DNA of 64,000 bases, from contig JARBJD010000305.1 in the NCBI GenBank assembly GCA_033064195.1, positions 1 through 64,000 of the forward strand, written 5' to 3'. The translations under genes and the position numbers were made by a program. Positions 56,201-64,000 of this stretch are shown one piece after another. The DNA comes from Blattamonas nauphoetae. Lineage: Eukaryota; Preaxostyla; Oxymonadida. Positions within the stretch are counted from its first letter, which is position 1. Each line of letters opens with the position of its first letter. The notes beneath the pieces were generated by a model that worked only from the letters and a program-made list of their open reading frames with translations, did not search any database and was not told the origin of the DNA.

Positions 56201-58615
56201 GCTTAATAGTCTTCCTCCAACCGCTGCTCGCATCACTGATTCCTCTATCGAGACGAACTCCCAAGGCATTTTGTTATCAATCGTTCTCACTGGCGAGAAT
56301 CTTCCTTCAGACTCAACCTTCAATCTGATTCTCAACAATACAATCACACTCACAGTTACATTCAGCTCGAGCACGAAAGGAAAGAGCGAGGTTGTGATGT
56401 TGGGGTTTGATGGAGGCCTCGACTTTGGTTCAACATATTCGATCACAGATCTGTCAAATGGAGGACTGAAGATCATTGCAGATGGGATCAAAATAACAAC
56501 ACCTCCGAAACCAGCCGAACTGACACTCTGTGTGTGCTCGGACGATTCTGGTGATTCATCGACGATTCGGAGTGGGGCAGATGTCTCGACGTGTCTCCGA
56601 ATGGAACGAGCGTGGAACCTGGCCTCACGACTCTCGATTGCGAACACGATGATGCGAATTGTGGAACCAGCGTCACTCTCCACACCACTGCTCGTGTCGT
56701 CTCTTCCGTTCAAACTGACATCAGGAAACATGGATCAATCGCTCCTCTCTCTTTCCCAACCATCGTCGATGACCAATTCGGATGGTTCGCTGCTCTCGAT
56801 CACGAATGGTGAATGTGGATTGACACTCCTCACAATCACCACTTCCTCATCCTCCTCGTTCATGTTCATCTCGGCTAAATCATCCACAATCACACTTCAA
56901 TTGTGTTCGATCGAAGGAACAAGCAGCACAGAATGGAACTCCGAAGGATCGATTTGTGGATGGAAGACAGGATTCCTTCATTTTGTTGAATCGAAAACGA
57001 ATCTGTCGTCCGTGACTCTGAAGGGACTTGGGTCTGGAGGGATTGTTCAGAAAGGAGGAGAAATGACAATTTCGACTGGGATCTTCTCTGACAACGGACG
57101 AACAAACTCATCGTTCCCATCAGCTCGACAGAACATCCACTGCGAAGGAGAAGGGAAGCTGACGATCAGCAGTCTTGCCCAAGGGGATGGAACAAAGAAC
57201 ACTCCATCAGCTTGGATTGAAGCCGACGAGTGCACGATCAGTGGAGATCAAGACATTGTCTCGTCTCCTCTCTTCGTTCCCACTCTCGACTCCGACACTT
57301 CCTCCACGAACTTTGAGAAGAAGTCAAACACGATGCACTTCACAGTGAAAGGAGAGATGCTTGTGCCGTGTGGTCTGGATGTGGAAGTGTTTGAGTGGGA
57401 TTCTTCGAAGAGTGTGAAGGGTGAATCTGCTCTTCTCTCTCTGCACTCGCTGGCAACGACAAAATGGACCTCGACCGAGATTGTTGGACAAGTGGATCTG
57501 AACACATCACTCTCATCTCTCAACTCTTCCTTCGAATGGCGTGCCAGACTGGTGTTTGGAGACAATCGAACGACTTCGAATTCGTTCCTGTTCGCTTCAG
57601 CTTCATCGACAGGAAAAGGGAACATGTCGCAAGGAGGGGTTACCTCGAAGATGATGTGGATCATTCCAATTGCCGTTGCTGCTCTTCTGGCTGTTGCGTT
57701 TCTGGTTGTGCTGGTGTGCCTCGTTCGAGTTCGCAAGTATCGAAAGCAAAAATCGGATCTTCTTCTTGCCACGGAGAGGATGTCCAAAATGAAGCAGAGA
57801 TCGAGAAAGTGGAAGCCACCGATGGAATTCAACCAAACTCAACTGGTTCTGCTCATCTGTCCTCCCAGGCACTCCACGGAGAGCTCTCTGATGCCCCAAC
57901 TGGAAAGATGTCGACTTTTATGTTGGAATCGGTCCATTCCGGAGAGATGGTTGATGTGATTGAGCTTGATGGAAAGGAACACACAGCCACGAAAGTGAGA
58001 GCGGTGACGACACTTCACTCGAAACTACACAAAGAGAAGTCCCTCCTCCATCCACAACTGATCCAACGACACCTCGCTTTTGGACTGTCGCAAGTGCTGT
58101 CCACTCTGCAGACGAAAGACGCTCTCACCCAACTGACGTCGCACTGGGTGTTGTTCGACAACAAGGATCGGATGTTCCTTCAGATTGCAAGTGGGAGTGG
58201 GAATGGAATGGGAGTGAGTGGCTGGAGTTTGAAAAACGGGATAAATGGATCGAACGAGGGATTACGATGGGGAGCACCGGAGCAGAAAGAGGATTCCATG
58301 CTCTCATCAAACGATGTGGACATCGAGAAAGTGTCGGTTTTTCGGCTGGGTCTGTTGTTGTGGGAGATGGAGACGGGAGAGATCCCGTTCAAGGAAGTGG
58401 ATGCTGTGAACGCGCATCGGCAGGTTGTGAGTGGAGTCCGACCCGACCTCACGAAAGTGCCAGACTCGTCGATTCGAGCATTAATCCAGAACTGTCTCCA
58501 TCAACAACCGGAACACAGACCAACGCTCGCCACAGTTGAGCGCGACCTCAGCGACCTGTCCTCACACGTCACCAGATCTGTCGACAATCTTGCTCCTCTT
58601 CCACTTCACAATTGA
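53235..58615 (+). pseudogene. Beta-helix/E-set membrane protein with pseudokinase tail (paralogue 2, broken)
   Basis: The start at 53235 is chosen over 53202 because it aligns with the ATG of paralogue 1 (FGLLFIICSLNCDWDD). Signal peptide, beta-helix, E-set repeats (fewer than in paralogue 1), one membrane span (MMWIIPIAVAALLAVAFLVV near 57654) and a pseudokinase tail follow the same plan. There are two lesions: a TGA at 54597-54599 where paralogue 1 has Trp (LFNWDPAT versus LNN-stop-DPAT), and a frame shift near 57790 between the juxtamembrane RKYRKQKSDLLLATE and EAEIEKVEATDG. The tail keeps GLSQVLSTLQ, LRWGAPEQ, VFRLGLLLWEMETGEIPF and HRPTLATV but has no HRD or DFG. Probably a recent pseudogene, as the rest is highly conserved. 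Confidence 0.88.
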
Positions 58616-59316
58616 GTCGAGCAGAGTCGCAATCCGTCTTCGTTCTCCATCTTCACTGACCGAGCAAAATCACACGCACTTCACCAGATCAGCCGACCAT
58701 CCAGCTTCTGATGCACTTCACGATTGAGTTGAGGCGTGTCGTGATCTGTCTTCGTTCTTCTTCCTTTCCTCACTTCATGTGCTTTCTTGCTCGTCCCTTC
58801 TTCATTCTCGTCTTCACACTTCGTTTCGTCTTCCTTCAATCCTCGTTTTGTGGAGTGTTTGGCCACTTCACTTCCTTCACTCCTCTTATTTTCCCCTCTT
58901 CACTTCAACAACTGAAACAATGTCAACTTCCTCACCGTTCGACTCAACTATTTCCAACTTTTCTATTTTGTGCCGTTTTTCAGATAAAGTGTTTTGTTCT
59001 GGCTGTCTTACAGCCCCTTCTATCTTGTGTCTCTCACTTCATCACGTCTCCACATTTCACCAGATCATATGTGACTCACTGAGATGGAAGAAAGTCCGAA
59101 TTTCGTTGGATTCGGAGATGAAATGCAGGATTATCTCAGAAATTTTCATTCTGGTCCCCTTATCCTGTGTCTTTTTCTGACGACTCCATTGATAGATTGA
59201 AGAGGGGATGAGTAATGAAGGCACATCATCTCAGAAAGTTACAGATTCAATGAGTCAGGAGTTTCAGAAAAAACCTAATTTCTCATCCGCGGGGAACAGG
59301 ATGTTTTTTTGAGCCT
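58616..59316. other. Spacer between surface paralogues 2 and 3
   Basis: Pyrimidine-rich like the spacer after 28552; no conserved frame recognised. Confidence 0.45.
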
Positions 59317-59328
59317 GGAATAATGGGC
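59317..59328 (+). promoter_or_regulatory. Shared upstream motif of surface gene 3
   Basis: GGAATAATGGGC begins 38 bp before the ATG at 59355, with CATTCATC just before the ATG. It keeps the ATAATGGG core and spacing of genes 1 and 2 although the surrounding sequence differs. Confidence 0.5.
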
Positions 59329-59354
59329 CACAATTCTCTTTGATCGCATTCATC

Positions 59355-62300
59355 ATGCTTCTTTTCCACATTCTTTTCATCATATGTTCACTGAACTGTA
59401 ATTGGGATGATTGTGGTGACAACACATTACAGCCACTGTCACCAATCCTGGCATCATTCTCAAACTCTGCTCAACATGGAAATGCTGAGGCAGGATCGTT
59501 GCTGCTCCCGAAAGGGAATTTCTTCATATCGAATCATGTGGTGGAATCGAGTGATCTGATGATGACAGGAAATGAAACAAGGATCAGATTCTGGGATGAT
59601 AATCGTGGAAAGAAAGAGACTCGCAAATTGGATGGGAATGACGTCGGAATTGAGACGATGTTCGTGTTCATGAACAGCTCGGTTTGTCTGTCGTCATTGG
59701 AGTTGGATTGTGGTGTGGAAGGAGTTGGGACAGCTCGTGTGTTGGGATCGAATGTGGTTGTGTCGTTGTGTTCGATTCGTTCGAACATGGAATGCTCGCC
59801 ATTTGTGGTTTGTTGGATGGGAGAGACAGACTGGAGCTCGATCACAGTGACATCGAGTTCTCACGTGTCATCATGCTCTCCTTCTCTTCTTCCTCTGGTT
59901 GAGATTTGTGACGACTCGATTGGCTCTGGCAAGACTGCACCGAATGAACAATTGGACAGAATTGACCAAAATGACAGAACTGATGGATGGACACCGTCTG
60001 TTTCGATCACAGGCTCTTCGATTGAGTTTGGTGATGGTGATTTGATTTTGGGGACTGGCCCTCTGATTGGGTCACTGGACAGAGCTGGAAATGAAGAAAT
60101 GATGAAATCTGTATCGACATCGTTGGTTGGTTGTGTTCTTGTGAACATGACATCTCGATGCTCATCGGAATTGAGTGAAGTTGGAAGTTGGTTTGGTCAG
60201 TCGATTGTTGGGAGTGTTGTGACATCGTGTTCGAACCATCTTTATGGAACATCGATTCGTTCGCTGAATGGTGGCGGGAGTCTTCTGAGTCTGAACTCCT
60301 CCTTCCTCTCCTGCCTCGTGGACGCCACCAACAACAACATCGCCTACGCAACCCGAATTGAAATCCCCGGCAGCTCATCTTCCTTCTCCTTCACTCTCTG
60401 CACGTTCAAAGAGTGTTCCACGCCGTCTGCACAAGGAGGTGCCATCTACTCCTACGATCGGAATGTCGACTTCTCCATCGACTCTTGTTCGTTTGATTCG
60501 TGTTCTGCGGGTTCAAGAGGAGGAGCTGTTTGCATTGTTTACCTATGGCAAACCAAGAACACGATCACAGTCCAATCGTCGTTGTTCAAGTCTTGTTCAG
60601 CTCATTCTGGTGGTAGTCTGTATGTCACAGAAACTTGCATAACAACCATCTCAGAATGTGTCTTCATGGACTCAGAAGCGCCTAATTGGTGTGGAGCCGT
60701 ATACTTACACCGCTGGAGTACCATCTACGGAGGAAGCATCTCAAATAGTCTCTTCGAGAATTGTGCACAAAATGACACAACATCTGGGCATGGTGGAGGC
60801 GCAATAGTTTTTGAAATGTGTTCCTCGGTTCAGCTCACTTCTCTTCTCTTCAAACATTGCTATGCTGCCTCAAACAGAGGTCATCTGATCTATTCTTTCA
60901 ACGGTTATGCAACAATTAGCTCAACAACTTTCTCAAATTGTGCCTCTGATTCACCACTCGCAAGTCTTATCTATGTCTATAACAATTACGGCACAGAAGA
61001 TCGGAGTGATGTCATCTCCAGATCACCAGCCGGAATTTCTCTCATTTCCCTCACTGCCGATGTGAAAGGAACGACAGCTGACGTGGAAGTGACACTGGAT
61101 CAGGAAGTGGATGGAACATTGCTGGTTGTTGTGTCGAATATTGATAGAACACGAGAGGAAGTGACAGATGGGATTCCAAACATTGGTCGTGTTTTGGAGT
61201 TCTCGATTCCTTCGTCGTCGTCGATTGGATCGTGTTCTGTGTCGGTTGGTGAGACTGGCCTTCTTCAGACACCTCTTTCCGACTATTTCATCGTCTCTGC
61301 CTTTCTTCCTGGTCACGTCTTTACCCAGCTAACTACTCCCCCGCGAATCAAACCATCGATTATCACAACTCTTCTCTCAGCCTCATGTTCGTTGGATGCG
61401 AGCCACACAGAAGCGACTGTTCATTTTGAAGGAAAAGGATTTGAAGATGGACAATACAAAGTGACATTGCAAGGTGGATCGACAATGGAGGTGGAGTTGA
61501 GCAAAGGCCCAGATGGAAAATCGACAGGATCGACTTATTTGGGAGTGATTGGATCTGATCCGAAATGGATTGAAGGAACAACATGGATTGTGAAAGAAAT
61601 GACGAGTGTGTTGAAGCCGGAAATGTCAATCGAAATCGACCATCCTGTGTCGTTCACGATTCCAAGGGTGGCTCGACTGTCTGAGATTGAAGTGAGTGAA
61701 CTGGATGCATTAACGAAAGGGAAAGTGAGGCTGTCGTTTTTGAGTGTGGAGTTGGAGAAAGGGGTGAAATACACGCTGACACTGGTTGGACAAGACTCAG
61801 ACAAAAAGACGCTGACTCGGGAAGTGACAACAACAGTGTCTGGAAATCTTGGAGAGTTGTCTGAAGTCTTGTATCCATTTGAGACAGACCCAGCTGAACA
61901 GATGAAATTTGGAGTGTTGTACAAGGTGACATCGTTGAAAGCGACAGGTCGATCGAATTCAGTTCAATTTGGATTGGTTGGAGTTCAGATGCCTGTGGAG
62001 CCAGTTCGTTTGACAAAGATTGCAAAGACCGACGAGACAGAGACGTCACTGAAACTGTTGTTGACAGGGTCAGGATTCGTTGTCAGTGAAACATACGCAG
62101 TGGAAGTGTCTGGAGTTGCGACAGGAAGCGGATCGTCGATTGATCACACTCGGACGTTCACAGTTGTTGCCTCTGATGCGACATCAGCGACATCGTCGAT
62201 ACTCGTTCTCTCCAGCTCTGATCCATTCGCTCTGCAGTTTGGGCAAACATACACAGTGACGAAGATTGACAATGGGACAAACCCTGGAATTGTTGTTGGT

Positions 62301-64000
62301 TCTCCCTCGTTCTCAACCCCTGCACTTCCACCACTTCCTGCTCCAACCCCTCGACTCGCTTCGGCCGTGTGTTCATTGGATGACAGCCACACAGAAGTGA
62401 CAGTTAGTTTTGAAGGAACAGACTTTGAAGCCGGACAATACAAAGTGACCTTGCAAGATGACACACCATTGGATGTGCTGTTCAGCAAATCTTCTGATGG
62501 GAAATGGATCGGATTGACAGATTTGGGAGTGATTGGATCAGATGGGGAATGGATTGAAGGGACAACATGGATTGTGAAAGAAGTGAAGAGTGTGACAGAT
62601 ACGGCACTATTGATCGAAATTGCACATCCTGTGTCGTTCACGATTCCAGCTGTAGCTCGGCTTTCTCAGATTGAAGTGAGTGAAGTGGATGTCTCATCGG
62701 AAGGGGAATGGAAAGTGACGCTGTCGTTTTTGAGTGTGGAGTTGGAGAAAGGGGTGAAATACACGCTGACACTGGTTGGACAAGACTCAGACAAAAAGAC
62801 GCTGACTCGGGAAGTGACAACAACAGTGTCTGGAAATCTTGGAGAGTTGTCTGAAGTCTTGTATCCATTTGAGACAGACCCAGCTGAACAGATGAAATTT
62901 GGAGTGTTGTACAAGGTGACATCGTTGAAAGCGACAGGTCGATCGAATTCAGTTCAAGTTGGATCGGTTGTTATTCAGATGCCTGTGGAGCCAGTTCGTT
63001 TGACAAAGATTGCAAAGACCGACGAGACAGAGACGTCACTGAAACTGTTGTTGACAGGATCAGGATTTGTTCCGAAAGAAACAAACACAGTGGAAGTGTC
63101 TGGAGTTGCGACAGAAGATGGATCGTCGAATGCTCACCCAAGGACTTTCACAGTTGTTGCCTCTGATGCGACATCAGCGACATCGTCGATACTCGTTCTC
63201 TCCAGCTCTGATCCATTCGCTCTGCAGTTTGGGCAAACATACACAGTGACGAAGATTGACAATGGGACAAACCCTGGAATTGTTGTTGGAACTCCCTCGT
63301 TCTCAACTCCTCCACAACCTGAGAATCTGCCAGCCACTGCTCGCATAACTAACACCTCTATCGAGGTGAACTCCCAAAGCATCTTGCTGTCAATCATTCT
63401 CACTGGCGAACACCTTCCTTCAGACTCAACCTTCGTTCTGACACTCAACGAAACAATCACAATCCCAGTTTCATTCACCTCGAGCACGAAAGGAAAGAGC
63501 GAGGTTGTGATGTTGGGGTTGGATGGTAGTCTCGATTTTGGTAAAACATATTCGATCACAGATCTGTCAAATGGAGGACTGAAAGTCATTGCAGATGGAA
63601 TCCACATCTCAACACCTCCAAAACCAACAGAACTGACACTCTGTGTGTGCTCCGACGATTCTGGTGATGCATCGACGATTCGGAGTGGGGCAGATGTCTC
63701 GATGTGTCTCCGAATGGAACGAGCGTGGAATCTGGCCTCACAACTCTCGATTGCGAACACGATGATGCGAATTGTGAAACCCGCGTCGCTCTCCACTCCA
63801 CTGCTCGTGTCGTCTCTTCCATTCAAACTGACATCAGGAAACATGGATCAATCGCTCCTCTCTCTTTCCCAACCATCGTCGATGACCAATTCGGATGGTT
63901 CGCTGCTCTCGATCACGAATGGTGAATGTGGATTGACACTCCTCACAATCACCACTTCCTCATCGTCATCGTTTGTGTTCATCTCTGCTCAGTCCTCAAC
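59355..64000 (+). CDS. Beta-helix/E-set membrane protein (paralogue 3, runs off the window)
   Basis: Open from the ATG at 59355 to the window end, at least 1548 codons. Signal peptide MLLFHILFIICSLNC, then the same Cys/Ser-rich region as paralogues 1 and 2 (SLELDCGVEGVGTARVLG, SIEFGDGDLILGTGPLIG), beta-helix rungs (AQGGAIYSYD, SRGGAVCIVY, GHGGGAIVFE), and E-set repeats from about residue 560. Two diverged copies of the repeat block (near 61660-62160 and 62640-63170) correspond to the near-identical blocks of paralogue 1. The end of the window falls in the membrane-proximal repeat region (GECGLTLLTITTSSSS), so a membrane span and pseudokinase tail are expected just beyond. No lesion seen. Confidence 0.9.
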   Translation, partial: MLLFHILFIICSLNCNWDDCGDNTLQPLSPILASFSNSAQHGNAEAGSLLLPKGNFFISNHVVESSDLMMTGNETRIRFWDDNRGKKETRKLDGNDVGIETMFVFMNSSVCLSSLELDCGVEGVGTARVLGSNVVVSLCSIRSNMECSPFVVCWMGETDWSSITVTSSSHVSSCSPSLLPLVEICDDSIGSGKTAPNEQLDRIDQNDRTDGWTPSVSITGSSIEFGDGDLILGTGPLIGSLDRAGNEEMMKSVSTSLVGCVLVNMTSRCSSELSEVGSWFGQSIVGSVVTSCSNHLYGTSIRSLNGGGSLLSLNSSFLSCLVDATNNNIAYATRIEIPGSSSSFSFTLCTFKECSTPSAQGGAIYSYDRNVDFSIDSCSFDSCSAGSRGGAVCIVYLWQTKNTITVQSSLFKSCSAHSGGSLYVTETCITTISECVFMDSEAPNWCGAVYLHRWSTIYGGSISNSLFENCAQNDTTSGHGGGAIVFEMCSSVQLTSLLFKHCYAASNRGHLIYSFNGYATISSTTFSNCASDSPLASLIYVYNNYGTEDRSDVISRSPAGISLISLTADVKGTTADVEVTLDQEVDGTLLVVVSNIDRTREEVTDGIPNIGRVLEFSIPSSSSIGSCSVSVGETGLLQTPLSDYFIVSAFLPGHVFTQLTTPPRIKPSIITTLLSASCSLDASHTEATVHFEGKGFEDGQYKVTLQGGSTMEVELSKGPDGKSTGSTYLGVIGSDPKWIEGTTWIVKEMTSVLKPEMSIEIDHPVSFTIPRVARLSEIEVSELDALTKGKVRLSFLSVELEKGVKYTLTLVGQDSDKKTLTREVTTTVSGNLGELSEVLYPFETDPAEQMKFGVLYKVTSLKATGRSNSVQFGLVGVQMPVEPVRLTKIAKTDETETSLKLLLTGSGFVVSETYAVEVSGVATGSGSSIDHTRTFTVVASDATSATSSILVLSSSDPFALQFGQTYTVTKIDNGTNPGIVVGSPSFSTPALPPLPAPTPRLASAVCSLDDSHTEVTVSFEGTDFEAGQYKVTLQDDTPLDVLFSKSSDGKWIGLTDLGVIGSDGEWIEGTTWIVKEVKSVTDTALLIEIAHPVSFTIPAVARLSQIEVSEVDVSSEGEWKVTLSFLSVELEKGVKYTLTLVGQDSDKKTLTREVTTTVSGNLGELSEVLYPFETDPAEQMKFGVLYKVTSLKATGRSNSVQVGSVVIQMPVEPVRLTKIAKTDETETSLKLLLTGSGFVPKETNTVEVSGVATEDGSSNAHPRTFTVVASDATSATSSILVLSSSDPFALQFGQTYTVTKIDNGTNPGIVVGTPSFSTPPQPENLPATARITNTSIEVNSQSILLSIILTGEHLPSDSTFVLTLNETITIPVSFTSSTKGKSEVVMLGLDGSLDFGKTYSITDLSNGGLKVIADGIHISTPPKPTELTLCVCSDDSGDASTIRSGADVSMCLRMERAWNLASQLSIANTMMRIVKPASLSTPLLVSSLPFKLTSGNMDQSLLSLSQPSSMTNSDGSLLSITNGECGLTLLTITTSSSSSFVFISAQSS

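Overview
The window looks like a eukaryotic protist genome, most probably an oxymonad such as Blattamonas nauphoetae (my recognition of the protein families, not a database search). The standard genetic code fits the large open frames. Large multi-exon-sized genes are mostly intronless, but a few very short introns (38, 45, 50 and 112 bp) can be supported because splicing restores the reading frame. Two lineage-specific families dominate: a roughly 340-residue helical-repeat protein in tandem array, and very large secreted/transmembrane proteins with parallel beta-helix, Ig-like (E-set) repeats, one membrane span and a degenerate kinase domain. I saw no rRNA, tRNA or CRISPR array.

Layout. 1-11.1 kb: four tandem copies (A-D, all on the minus strand) of the helical-repeat family, with duplicated flanks. 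A is broken, B, C and D are long and open, and a 2.5-kb terminal-inverted-repeat (TIR) transposon has jumped between B and C, with an exact empty-site equivalent between C and D. 11.2-15.2 kb: a plus-strand beta-helix/E-set surface protein with one frame break and an odd chimeric tail. 15.4-20.8 kb: a four-exon gene for a long charged coiled-coil protein with two EF-hands. 21.1-28.6 kb: a complete 2471-residue surface protein with a pseudokinase tail (paralogue 1).

29.2-46.1 kb: one hAT transposon bounded by an 8-bp target-site duplication (TSD). It contains a 2.8-kb satellite of about 80 units of 35 bp, and its transposase gene is split by two further transposons of one TIR family (34847-39578 and 40087-44513), each with its own 3-bp TSD. 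Those two elements show no transposase; they carry decayed pieces of surface-protein-like genes, and the second also carries a dynein heavy chain fragment, so they look like gene-capturing (Pack-type) elements.

46.1-53.2 kb: a poor, AT-rich transposon graveyard (MULE remnant, possible second hAT remnant, a 586-bp MITE with TTA duplication). 53.2-58.6 kb: paralogue 2 of the surface/pseudokinase gene, broken by an early stop and a frame shift. 59.4 kb to the window end: paralogue 3, open and running off the edge. The three paralogues share a promoter-like motif 38-39 bp before the start codon. The transposon-filled 24.6 kb therefore separates members of what was probably a tandem surface-gene cluster.
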